32,489 bases of DNA from positions 1-32,489 of the forward strand of contig NZ_JAUYRI010000034.1 in NCBI RefSeq assembly GCF_030696885.1, given 5' to 3'. This DNA is from Thiobacillus sp. Lineage in GTDB: Bacteria > Pseudomonadota > Gammaproteobacteria > Burkholderiales > Thiobacillaceae. Of the stretch, positions 1-7,218 are shown piece by piece; position 1 is the stretch's first letter, and each line of letters starts with the position of its first letter. The position numbers and the translations under genes were made by a program. The notes under the pieces are model-generated. The model was not told where the DNA came from, ran no database searches, and saw only the letters and a program-made list of their open reading frames with translations.

Positions 1-157
1 CCACGCGCTGAAGGGTGCCGCCGCCAGCGTGATGGCCACGGTCGTCCGCGAAGGCGCGGCCCGCATCGAGAGCCATGTGCAGGGCGGCGACTTCGATGCC
101 GCCGCAGCCGAAGTGGCGGCGTTGGATGCGCGCATGCGCGCTCGCGCGGCGCATTGA
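1..157 (+). CDS. C-terminal end of an Hpt phosphotransfer-domain protein (partial)
   Basis: The frame is open from base 2 to a TGA at 155-157, so only the last 51 residues are present. They begin with the motif HALKG, the phospho-accepting His motif (HxxKG) of Hpt domains, followed by an Ala-rich amphipathic helix typical of the Hpt four-helix bundle. By family knowledge it would relay phosphate from a receiver domain to another response regulator. Whether it is the tail of a hybrid histidine kinase or a stand-alone Hpt protein cannot be told, because the 5' part lies outside the window. The same HALKG motif ends the hybrid kinase at 23619-27203, but the flanking residues differ, so this is not a copy of it. 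Confidence 0.75.
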   Translation, partial: HALKGAAASVMATVVREGAARIESHVQGGDFDAAAAEVAALDARMRARAAH

Positions 158-206
158 CGGCTGACGGCCTGCTAGGATAACAAACAGCTCAACCCGGAGA
201 CACGCC

Positions 207-920
207 ATGATGCGCATGCTCTTGTCCGTCCTTGCCTGCTGCTGCCTCGGCCAGCCGGCCTTCGCGTCCGACCCGCAGCCGGGTCCGTCCGACACGCCGG
301 CCGCCATGCAGGGCTGGCTCGACATCACCCCCACGCCCTACGGCCCCGTGCTCGTCCAGCAGGGCATGCCGCCGCCCTACCGCGACTACCAGATGAGCCG
401 CGTCCTCTCCCCCGAGGAAAGGCAGCGCTGGCTGCAGATGACCATGCCGGTGGTCGGCAACATGATGCAGGTCGATGCGCGCGAAGCGATGAACCATTTC
501 GCGATCAAGTACCAGGCGAAGGCCGGGCTCAGCTTCGACGACGTGGTGCAGTCGATGATGCTGCGCGCCAACAAGGTCAACCTCAAGTTTGTCGGCAACA
601 ATGCCATGTGGCGGGATTTCCGGTCCGTGCTCGGCGACATGGACGCGCCGCGCGTCGAAATCCTCAGCTTCTGCGACATCGCCATCGGCCGCGAGCTGCT
701 GAAAATCCTGCCCGAGATGATCGTGTTCTTTCCCTGTCGCATCGCCGTGATGGAAGATGCCGACAAGAACATCTGGGTGCTGATGCTGGACTGGGACATC
801 ACCTGGCTCAACCTCGCCGGCAAGCAGCTCGGCATGACGCCGGAACTGCGCAGCGGCTTCCTGTCCATTCGCGAAAAAATGGACAGCGTGATGCGCGCCG
901 GCGCCAACGGCGAGCTATAA
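207..920 (+). CDS. Secreted DUF302-family protein
   Basis: The product has 237 residues. The ATG at 207 is preceded by a Shine-Dalgarno-like CCGGAGA (193-200 region). Residues 1-20 form a signal peptide (LLSVLACCCLGQPAFA), so the mature protein is probably periplasmic. The C-terminal part (about residues 85-235) resembles DUF302, with the pattern of a Phe-Cys segment (SFCDIAIGRELL), a hydrophobic strand ending in a Pro-Cys pair (IVFFPCRIAVME) and an Asp/Trp-rich strand. DUF302 has no settled biochemical role. The preceding Hpt gene ends 49 bp upstream with no visible terminator. A -10-like TAGGAT lies at about 173-178. The assignment to DUF302 is from recognition of the pattern; function is unknown. 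Confidence 0.7.
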   Translation: MMRMLLSVLACCCLGQPAFASDPQPGPSDTPAAMQGWLDITPTPYGPVLVQQGMPPPYRDYQMSRVLSPEERQRWLQMTMPVVGNMMQVDAREAMNHFAIKYQAKAGLSFDDVVQSMMLRANKVNLKFVGNNAMWRDFRSVLGDMDAPRVEILSFCDIAIGRELLKILPEMIVFFPCRIAVMEDADKNIWVLMLDWDITWLNLAGKQLGMTPELRSGFLSIREKMDSVMRAGANGEL

Positions 921-953
921 ACAACGCCGCCCACGGCCCAAAAAACCTGAATG

Positions 954-970
954 CCCGCCGCAGCGGCGGG
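954..970. repeat. GC-rich perfect hairpin between genes
   Basis: CCCGCCG (954-960) and CGGCGGG (964-970) pair perfectly around a CAG loop. There is no U-run after it, so it is not a classical intrinsic terminator. It lies between the DUF302 gene and the HIT-like gene and covers the upstream ATG candidate at 951, which favours the later ATG (1011) as the true start. Confidence 0.4.
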
Positions 971-1010
971 GTGGCACCATACGGAATTCTTCACCGTCGT
1001 GACCCGCCGC

Positions 1011-2042
1011 ATGCCTCCGTTCACCTCACACGCCGCACTGCAACAGCGCTTTGCCGGTGGGCTTGCCGCCATGCTGCACACCCATCACGGCCTCGGCGTC
1101 TACATCCTCGTGCTGGCCAATGCCGCCTACGATGGCCGGCTGTGGACGCAGCTCGCCCCTGCTCTGACCACGCGCCATGCCGAGCTGGCCGAGCGCATCA
1201 CGGCCGCGCTGCGGGCCGGCCAGACACTCGACGAGCCGGACGACGACGTGCTGGTTTTTCTGAAGCTGCTCGCCATCGGCCTGGAGCACCTGGCGCCGCT
1301 GGAAAACCGCCGCGCCGGCCCCTGGGAATTGATGTTCAATCCCCTCCGCGCGCTGCGTCCGCCGCGCATCAGCGGCCAGACATTCGAAAGCCTGCTGCGC
1401 CCCTTCGACCCCGCTGGCTTTCATTTCAACAAGCCCTTCCTCGCCAAGGAAGTGCTGTGGGAGGACGCGCTCGCCGGCAAACCGGCGCGCCTGCTGTACA
1501 ACAAATTCCCGTTCGCCCGCCTGCACGGCCTACTGGTGCCCGAGCCGCTGCGCGAACTGCCGCAAACGCTCACCCCCGAACTGCACGGCTGGGCGTGGCA
1601 CCTGTGCGCGCACGCCGGCATGCGCGGCCTCTGCCTCGGCTACAACAGCTTTGGCGCCGGCGCCTCGGTCAACCACCTGCATTTCCAGAGTTTCGTGCAG
1701 ACCGACCCGCTGCCGGTGCAGGACCCGCGCTTCGCCCACAATGGCGGCAGCGCGGCCTATCCCCTGCCCTGTCAGCGCTTTACCGAACCCGCCGACGCCT
1801 GGATCGAAATCGATCGCCTGCACGCGCAGTACACCCCCTACAACCTAATCTACAGCAAGGACTGCCTGCACCTCGTCGCCCGCGTCCCGCAGGACAGCGG
1901 CAAACTCAGCGCGCAGAGCCGCGCCTATGGCTGGAGCGAAATGGCCGGCGCGGTTACCTTGTTCAGTCGGGATGCGTTTGAGGGTTTAAGTGCGGAAGCG
2001 TTTGAAACCGAACTGGCGAGTTTCGCGACGCAAACCCTTTGA
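1011..2042 (+). CDS. HIT/GalT-superfamily nucleotide phosphorylase-like protein
   Basis: From ATG 1011 the product has 343 residues. An in-frame ATG at 951 sits inside a hairpin and would add 20 non-family-like residues. The central region has NKFPFARLHGLLVPEP followed by FGAGASVNHLHFQSF. The HLHFQ element (H222, H224, Q226) is the HxHxQ nucleotide-transfer motif of the branch of the HIT superfamily that holds Ap4A phosphorylases and GDP-L-galactose/GDP-glucose phosphorylases (VTC2, GDPGP1); in these the second His is the nucleophile. The NHLHFQ context looks closer to the VTC2/GDPGP1 branch. No signal peptide, so cytoplasmic. Substrate cannot be named from sequence. It is monocistronic in appearance and is followed by the AT-rich gap. 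Confidence 0.65.
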   Translation: MPPFTSHAALQQRFAGGLAAMLHTHHGLGVYILVLANAAYDGRLWTQLAPALTTRHAELAERITAALRAGQTLDEPDDDVLVFLKLLAIGLEHLAPLENRRAGPWELMFNPLRALRPPRISGQTFESLLRPFDPAGFHFNKPFLAKEVLWEDALAGKPARLLYNKFPFARLHGLLVPEPLRELPQTLTPELHGWAWHLCAHAGMRGLCLGYNSFGAGASVNHLHFQSFVQTDPLPVQDPRFAHNGGSAAYPLPCQRFTEPADAWIEIDRLHAQYTPYNLIYSKDCLHLVARVPQDSGKLSAQSRAYGWSEMAGAVTLFSRDAFEGLSAEAFETELASFATQTL

Positions 2043-2214
2043 TGCTCGCTACGTTGACGTGATCGAATGTTTGGAAATACGGGGGATGTCTGAATTAATT
2101 CGGGCCTGGCACTTTTGACGTGATTTTTTATTTCGCCATTTATTCACCCATCTGACACCTCCAAGTGAATTACGACTCCACCCATAAATGTCCAAAACAC
2201 CCGGATCAGTTCAA

Positions 2215-2227
2215 TCTGACCTCATTT
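2215..2227 (+). repeat. Left arm of imperfect inverted repeat bounding the AT-rich island
   Basis: TCTGACCTCATTT matches the reverse complement of 2624-2636 (ACTGACCCCATTT) at 11 of 13 positions. The two arms bracket a 422-bp segment including the small membrane ORF. Confidence 0.4.
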
Positions 2228-2302
2228 AATTCCGCGCGTGCGCTCGCCCCCGTGGTCGCCCCCGTTACCCTGTCGCCCCTGTCGCCTGATTCCAATTATT
2301 TG

Positions 2303-2557
2303 TTATTTAATTTTCATATTTGGAAAAAACGTAGCCCAAAACCAAGTAACAAGTGCCGCAATAAATGACCCTAATATAATAATTTTTATTGAGCTCACCA
2401 AATACCCAAAATTCGGAAGAAAAACTAACTCACGAGTCCGCAAGTAAAAAATCAATGGGCCGAGAAGCAATGCCATGAGTCCAGCGGATATTGCTAATAA
2501 AAGGAAAAATCCCCAGATAACCAAAAATCCAATTAATTTTTCCTTGACTTTATACAT
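2303..2557 (-). CDS. Small two-helix membrane protein, unrecognised
   Basis: 84 residues from an ATG at 2557. I do not recognise a family. A basic N-terminus (MYKVKEKL) precedes a long hydrophobic segment (about residues 9-40, room for one or two helices) and a second hydrophobic segment (about 57-76, IIILGSFIAALVTWFWATFF), giving a short inner-membrane protein. Codon use is AT-rich, unlike all neighbours, in keeping with the island. There is no good Shine-Dalgarno directly before the ATG (a GGAGAG lies about 30 bases upstream), so expression is doubtful. It could be an orphan gene, an immunity-type membrane protein carried on a mobile fragment, or a chance ORF; the coherent hydrophobic pattern argues against pure chance. 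Confidence 0.4.
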   Translation of the reverse strand: MYKVKEKLIGFLVIWGFFLLLAISAGLMALLLGPLIFYLRTRELVFLPNFGYLVSSIKIIILGSFIAALVTWFWATFFPNMKIK

Positions 2558-2623
2558 TATTTATCAATCACTTATCTTTACTTAATCTCTCCACATAAAG
2601 CCCAGTAACTTCCGACGTGCCAC

Positions 2624-2636
2624 AAATGGGGTCAGT
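2624..2636 (-). repeat. Right arm of imperfect inverted repeat bounding the AT-rich island
   Basis: AAATGGGGTCAGT, inverted with respect to 2215-2227 with two mismatches. It ends 18 bp from the stop codon of the phosphodiesterase gene, placing the island boundary at the 3' end of that operon. Confidence 0.4.
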
Positions 2637-2654
2637 TCAGACACGATATTTTCC

Positions 2655-3431
2655 TCACCCTCTTCCCCCCACCTCAATCACCTGCCCCTGCATCAACGCC
2701 TCCACGCCCCACCCCGGCGCAGCCGCACGCAACTCGTTCATGATCGCCGACTCGTTGCCTGGCTTCAGATGCGTGATCCATACCTCGGGATGCACGGTCA
2801 GGCTCTGCAGCTCGGCCGCCAGCGAATCGGGCCAGTGATGCTTCGACGCCTTGGCGACTTCGACCAGTTCGTTTTCGAACGAGGTTTCGATGATGAGGTG
2901 GCGCAGGTCGGGAATGGCATTGAGCGCCTGGATGAAAGCATCGCTGTGCGTGGTGTCGCCGCTGAAGACCAGGCTGCCCGCTGCAGTGGCCACCTGCAGG
3001 CCGCACGCGGGCACGACGTGATTCACCGGCAGCGGGGTGAAGGTGCGGCCGTTGAGGGTGTACGCTTCGCCCAGGGCCAGGGGCGCGAAACGCAGCCACG
3101 GCGCCTCCTTGCTCGGGATTTCGCGGAAGTCCGGCCACAGGTTCCAGTTGAAAAGATGCTTCGCCAGCACGTCCAGCACTTCGGGCAGCGCGTGGACGGT
3201 CACCGGATCGGGGCGCATGTCGCCAACACTGTCGAGCAATAAGGGCAAACCCAGCACGTGGTCGAGGTGGGCATGGGTGATGAAGACGTGGTCGATCTTC
3301 ACCAAGGCCTCGAAGTCGAGCGTGGTGATGCCGCTGCCGGCGTCGATCAGCACGTCGTCGTCGACCTTGAAGCAGGTGGTGTGGCGCCCGCTGCCGATGC
3401 CGCCACTGCAGCCCAATACGGTGAGTTTCAT
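2655..3431 (-). CDS. Metallo-beta-lactamase-fold 3',5'-cyclic-nucleotide phosphodiesterase (class II type)
   Basis: 258 residues. The N-terminus MKLTVLGCSGG leads into an MBL fold with THAHLDH at 52-58 (H53, H55, D57, H58), a further His in PVNH (H138), SGDT (D159) and THLKPG (H221), the complete set of ligands for a binuclear metal centre. The THAHLDHVLGLP pattern and the serine/glycine-rich start match class II cyclic nucleotide phosphodiesterases (PDE1/CpdP group), which hydrolyse cAMP or cGMP to 5'-NMP. No signal peptide, so cytoplasmic. It starts 15 bp after the stop of the adenylate cyclase gene on the same strand and is therefore very likely the degradative partner of that cyclase. A different MBL hydrolase (RNase Z-like) is the main alternative, but the context supports cAMP. 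Confidence 0.8.
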   Translation of the reverse strand: MKLTVLGCSGGIGSGRHTTCFKVDDDVLIDAGSGITTLDFEALVKIDHVFITHAHLDHVLGLPLLLDSVGDMRPDPVTVHALPEVLDVLAKHLFNWNLWPDFREIPSKEAPWLRFAPLALGEAYTLNGRTFTPLPVNHVVPACGLQVATAAGSLVFSGDTTHSDAFIQALNAIPDLRHLIIETSFENELVEVAKASKHHWPDSLAAELQSLTVHPEVWITHLKPGNESAIMNELRAAAPGWGVEALMQGQVIEVGGRG

Positions 3432-3446
3432 CGCTGTGTGTGGTGC

Positions 3447-5660
3447 CTATTTCGTTGTGTAGACGAAGACGCCATCCCAGTCTGCGGGCGGCGGCACTTC
3501 GCGAAAATGCGCGATGCGTTCTAGATAGATATCGTACAGCGGACGCGGCGCGCTGGCATTGAGCGCCTGCAGCGCGGCTTCGGCGGCGGTCCAGTCCTGC
3601 TTCTGGTACGCGGCATAGGCCAATTCGAATTCGGCGGCCTGCTGCCGTAGCGCTTCATCCAGTCCGTCCTTTGGCCCCAGCGGCTCGTAGATCGCGACCG
3701 GCGTTTCCTTGCCCTTCACCCGCACGTCGTCGACCTTCATGAAGGCATGCAGCGGATCGGCGTCGACGGTGGGCTGGGTGGCGAGAATGCCGACGCCGTA
3801 TTGTTTTGTAATCCCTTCGAGGCGCGAGCCGAGGTTCACCGCATCGCCCATCACGGTATAGGACATGCGGAATTCCGAACCCATATTGCCGACGCTCATG
3901 CGTCCGGTGTTGACGCCGACGCCGATCTTGACCTCGGGCCAGCCACGCGCGGCAAAATCCTCGTTCAGCTTAGGCAGCGCGGCCTGCATGTCGAGCGCGG
4001 TGGCGACGCCGCGGGCGGCATGGTCGGCCAGATCCACCGGCGCGTTCCAGAACGCCATGACGGCGTCGCCGATGTATTTGTCGATGGTGCCCTGATGCTG
4101 CTGGATGATCCGCGTCATGGTCGACAGGTAGGCGTTCAGCACTTCGGCCAGTTCGGCCGGCGGCAGCTTCTCGGAAAAATTGGTGAAGCCGCGGATGTCG
4201 GAGAACAGCACGGTCATGTCGCGCGACTGGCCTTCCATTGTGTAGTGCGCCGGATTCCGACTCATCTCGGTGGCCAGTTGAGGCGGCACGTACTGGCCGA
4301 ACAGCTTGGTGATCTGGCGCTTGCTGCGCGTGGCGGCAAAAAAGCCGTAGGCGGTGTTGAGCGCGTACAGGCCGAGCAGCGTCAGCATCGGCGCCGCCAT
4401 CGGAATCACCATGAAGCGTGTCCAGGCCGCACTGTAGGCGGCCAGCAGCAGGGCCAGCAGCGCAACGATGGCCGCGAGACCGATGGTCGGCCCATAGCGC
4501 AGCAGCATCCCCGTCAGCAACGCACCCAGCAGCAGCACGGCCACGAGGCGCGCGTCGTCCGACCACGGCGGCGTGACGCGAGTGGTGCCGTCGAGCATGC
4601 CGGCGATCAAATGCGCGTGGATTTCGACGCCCGGGAACGCATTGGAAAAGGGCGTGACGCGCAGGTCGGCGAGCCCGGGCGCGGTCGACCCCAACAGCAC
4701 GATGCGGTTTTCAAGCTGGTCCAACGCGGCCTTGCCCGACAGCACGTCGGCCACCGAGATATAGGGGAACGGCGCGCCGGCGCGATACGGCACATGCACG
4801 CCACCGTCGATGTCCAGCGGCAGCCGGATGCCGCCGACTTCGAGCCAGGGCGAGACGTATTCGCGGCCAAGGATGGAACGCCGGTCGACGCCTGCCAGCA
4901 CGGGATCGCCGCCGAACGCCACCTGCAGCGACGACACCGACAGCGACACGTAATAGCCCTCGCCGAACGGCTGGACCAGCCCCATGCGGCGCGCCGTGCC
5001 GTCATGGTCGGCGCGCATGTTGAAAAACCCGGCCGCCGGCACGGCTTGCTGGAACGCGGTCAGGTTGGCGCCGTAGCCCACCGGCGGCGTGCCGGGCACC
5101 AGCGGCTCGAACGCGGTCAGGGGCAACGACGGTGCCGGCAGCAGGCCGGTGCGCGCGTCGCTGTAACCCTCCGGAATGAAGTAATAGCCGAGCGAAACCG
5201 GACGCTCGGCCAGCGCCGAGGCAAAGCGCGCGTCGTAGTCGAGCTGCGGTGCCAGCTGTTTCAATGCAGTCTGGAATTCGCGGCTGCCTGCCAGGTCGCG
5301 CTGCGCCAGCTGGCGCAGGGTATCGAGCCCCGAGCTGGTGTCCGATTCGGCAAACACCACATCGAAGCCGACCGCCGCAACGCCATACTGATCGAACAGG
5401 CGCTCGACCAGCGTGGTCATGACTTCGCGGCTCCAGGGCCAGCGGCCCACGCTTTTCAGGCTGGCTTCGTCGATGTCGAGTATCGCCACGCGGTCGTCGA
5501 AGCCGGCCAGCGCGGTGCGCTCCAGCCACGCGTCATACAGCCAGGCCTCGGCGCGCTGCACGGGCGTGAGGTGGATGACCCCGCCGACATGCGCCGCGAT
5601 CAGCAGGACCCAGAGCGCAGACAGAATGGCCTGCGCCAATCCGGGTGGCAAACGCTTCAC
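3447..5660 (-). CDS. CHASE2-domain class III adenylate cyclase
   Basis: 737 residues from a GTG at 5660 whose GTGA overlaps the M48 stop. An N-terminal helix (about 8-30) is followed by a large extracytoplasmic CHASE2 sensor (about 35-365, with DRVAILDIDEASL and GRWPWSR near its start), three membrane helices (about 370-442), then a cytoplasmic class III cyclase domain (about 478-660). Catalytic features are intact: metal-binding D488 (FSDIRGF) and D532 (GDAVMAFW), adenine-selecting K528 and D606 (VMGDAVNLGSRLE), and transition-state N609 and R613. The K/D pair indicates ATP, not GTP. Residues 665-737 form a helical tail, perhaps TPR-like. It makes cAMP in response to an unknown periplasmic signal; the gene for a phosphodiesterase follows directly. 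Confidence 0.93.
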   Translation of the reverse strand: MKRLPPGLAQAILSALWVLLIAAHVGGVIHLTPVQRAEAWLYDAWLERTALAGFDDRVAILDIDEASLKSVGRWPWSREVMTTLVERLFDQYGVAAVGFDVVFAESDTSSGLDTLRQLAQRDLAGSREFQTALKQLAPQLDYDARFASALAERPVSLGYYFIPEGYSDARTGLLPAPSLPLTAFEPLVPGTPPVGYGANLTAFQQAVPAAGFFNMRADHDGTARRMGLVQPFGEGYYVSLSVSSLQVAFGGDPVLAGVDRRSILGREYVSPWLEVGGIRLPLDIDGGVHVPYRAGAPFPYISVADVLSGKAALDQLENRIVLLGSTAPGLADLRVTPFSNAFPGVEIHAHLIAGMLDGTTRVTPPWSDDARLVAVLLLGALLTGMLLRYGPTIGLAAIVALLALLLAAYSAAWTRFMVIPMAAPMLTLLGLYALNTAYGFFAATRSKRQITKLFGQYVPPQLATEMSRNPAHYTMEGQSRDMTVLFSDIRGFTNFSEKLPPAELAEVLNAYLSTMTRIIQQHQGTIDKYIGDAVMAFWNAPVDLADHAARGVATALDMQAALPKLNEDFAARGWPEVKIGVGVNTGRMSVGNMGSEFRMSYTVMGDAVNLGSRLEGITKQYGVGILATQPTVDADPLHAFMKVDDVRVKGKETPVAIYEPLGPKDGLDEALRQQAAEFELAYAAYQKQDWTAAEAALQALNASAPRPLYDIYLERIAHFREVPPPADWDGVFVYTTK

Positions 5661-6592
5661 GGAATGCGGTAGAACCGGTCGCCCACTTCCTTGCCGCGCA
5701 CGGCGTCGAGGCGTCCGCCCACCGCCTCGCCCAGCGCATCCAGCCGGGCGGCGGGATGCGGGTGCGTCTTGTAGAGCAGTGCGGTGCGGCTGTCCTGGGC
5801 GGGGATCGCGGCCATGTCCTGCAACACGGCGGGCAGCCCCCAGGGATCGTAGCCGGCACGTGCGGCATACACGATGCCGACGCGGTCGGCTTCGAACTCT
5901 GCATTCTTGTCGAGCCCGCGCGCCATGATTTCGGCGCCGTTGCCGATCAGGTTCTGCACCACCTGGTCGCTGTCCTTCGCCTTGCTGCTGGCCGCCTGTC
6001 CCAGCGCACCGATCAGGCTGGATTGCTTGAGCACCTTGAGATGATGCTTTTGGCTGACGTGGGCGATTTCATGGGCCAGCACGCCCGCCAGCTCGGCCTC
6101 GTTGTTGAGCCGGCGATACAGGCCCTTGGTCACGAAGATGTAGCCGCCCGGCGCCGCGAAGGCGTTGATGGTTTCGCTGTCGATCACGCCGAACCGCCAG
6201 GTGACGTCCGTACGTCCGCTGTGCTGGGCCACCCAGTTGCCGACCAGGTTGACGTAGTTCTGCAGCTTGTCGTCGCGCACCAGCTGCACCGCGCCCAGCA
6301 GGTTGCCTGCGATCTGCCGGCCGATGCGGTTTTCCTCTTCAATCGAATAGTCGCCGAACAGTGCGAAGCCCAGCTGGCGGGCATCGATCTTCTGGTTGGC
6401 GGGCGGCGTGGGGGCGGCGTTCTGCGCCGGCGCAGTGTCGGCCGGCTGCTGTGCGGGTGCCGGCTGGGCGGGCTGCTCGCGGTTCAGTTCCTTGTTGATG
6501 CGCTCTTCAAGCGCCTTGCCGAAATCGAATCCGGCAGCCACTCCGGAGAAGGCGACCAGGGACAGGGTCAGAATCACACGTTGCGCAATCAT
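5657..6592 (-). CDS. M48-family periplasmic metalloprotease
   Basis: I choose ATG 6592 (311 residues): it shares a base with the TGA of the SH3 gene (TGATG) and has GGGAG at good spacing; an in-frame ATG at 6607 would give 316. A signal peptide (MIAQRVILTLSLVAFSGVAAG) is followed by a Pro/Ala/Gln-rich linker (about 40-65) and an M48 catalytic domain. The zinc motif HEIAH (H174, E175, H178) lies in LAGVLAHEIAHVSQKHH and the third ligand is in NAEFEADRVGI. Relatives (BepA, LoiP) act in outer-membrane protein quality control. The C-terminal part (THPHPAARLDAL) is typical of the family. Its gene is coupled upstream to an SH3-domain protein and downstream to the adenylate cyclase. Confidence 0.9.
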   Translation of the reverse strand: MIAQRVILTLSLVAFSGVAAGFDFGKALEERINKELNREQPAQPAPAQQPADTAPAQNAAPTPPANQKIDARQLGFALFGDYSIEEENRIGRQIAGNLLGAVQLVRDDKLQNYVNLVGNWVAQHSGRTDVTWRFGVIDSETINAFAAPGGYIFVTKGLYRRLNNEAELAGVLAHEIAHVSQKHHLKVLKQSSLIGALGQAASSKAKDSDQVVQNLIGNGAEIMARGLDKNAEFEADRVGIVYAARAGYDPWGLPAVLQDMAAIPAQDSRTALLYKTHPHPAARLDALGEAVGGRLDAVRGKEVGDRFYRIP

Positions 6593-7125
6593 CAGTTGGT
6601 CTCCCACGACGAAGCCGGCTGGGCCGACTTGGCGGGCGCCGGCAACGCCGGCACCTTGACTGCGGCGAGACGCGCCCGGCTGGCAAAGCTGCGGGCCTGC
6701 GCCGCTGACACGCCGGCCGCTTCCATCCGCGCCAGCTCATCCGGATTGAACTTGGCCTGTTTCAGGTCCGCGTCGGTCAGACCGCGCAGACCGGCGACGG
6801 CCACCACGCGGCTGGGATCGGAACGGGTGGTTGCTGCTCCCACCACATCGCCGACGCCGGCGCCGCCGAGGCCACCGGCCCCCGCGCGCACCGACAACAG
6901 CCGGATCCAGCCGGTAGATCGGCCGGCGGTCACCCGCAGCCAGCCGCCCTGCTTGGCGAGGATATTGACGGGTGTGCCCTTGGCCACGTTGGCGGCAACC
7001 TTGGCGCTCGCGCTCGGCTGGCTGTAGAGCTTTTCATTGCGCAACACGGTCCCGGGCGCAGCCCAGGCCGAAGCGGATGCGGTGCACAACAGCAGCAATG
7101 CTGCCGGTATCAGGTTGGGGTTCAT
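6592..7125 (-). CDS. Secreted bacterial SH3-domain protein
   Basis: From ATG 7125 (GGAGAG 10 bases upstream) the product has 177 residues; the frame stays open further upstream but lacks a better start. Signal peptide MNPNLIPAALLLLCTASASAWA, then an SH3b domain (about 23-80: GTVLRNEKLYSQPSASAKVAANVAKGTPVNIL..GGWLRVTAGRSTGWIRL). The remainder (about 90-177) is a Gly/Ala-rich helical region with GLTDADLKQAKFNPDELARMEAAGVS, a segment often found with M48 genes. SH3b domains bind cell wall or protein ligands. It is the first gene of the minus-strand operon and would be co-translated with the M48 protease, suggesting a periplasmic chaperone or targeting role for it. Confidence 0.85.
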   Translation of the reverse strand: MNPNLIPAALLLLCTASASAWAAPGTVLRNEKLYSQPSASAKVAANVAKGTPVNILAKQGGWLRVTAGRSTGWIRLLSVRAGAGGLGGAGVGDVVGAATTRSDPSRVVAVAGLRGLTDADLKQAKFNPDELARMEAAGVSAAQARSFASRARLAAVKVPALPAPAKSAQPASSWETN

Positions 7126-7218
7126 GGCGTGTCTCTCCGTTAATATTGCTTTCACTGCAAAACTGTATGGCCTGGCCCTCGATGGCGCAAGCGTCATCGA
7201 AGGCGTTAAGATGCCGCG

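Larger units (their letters stand above)
2043..2654. other. AT-rich intergenic island, probable acquired segment
   Basis: This 612-bp gap is strikingly richer in A and T than everything around it, most strongly from about 2285 to 2615. It carries one plausible small minus-strand ORF (2303-2557) and two facing copies of a 13-bp motif, TCTGACCTCATTT (2215-2227) and AAATGGGGTCAGT (2624-2636), which match at 11 of 13 positions as inverted repeats. A short direct repeat (CCCTGTCGCC, tandem, about 2268-2286) is also present. No transposase is visible. I infer a remnant of a small mobile or REP-type element. Confidence 0.5.

Noticed and set aside
954..970. Hairpin considered as an intrinsic terminator
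   Set aside because: Stem is perfect but there is no T-run on either side, so it is reported only as an inverted repeat.
3747..5672. Long plus-strand open frame (641 codons) opposite the adenylate cyclase gene
   Set aside because: Its translation is His/Arg/Gly-rich and shows no domain. It is the antisense shadow of a high-GC gene whose minus-strand product has complete catalytic motifs.
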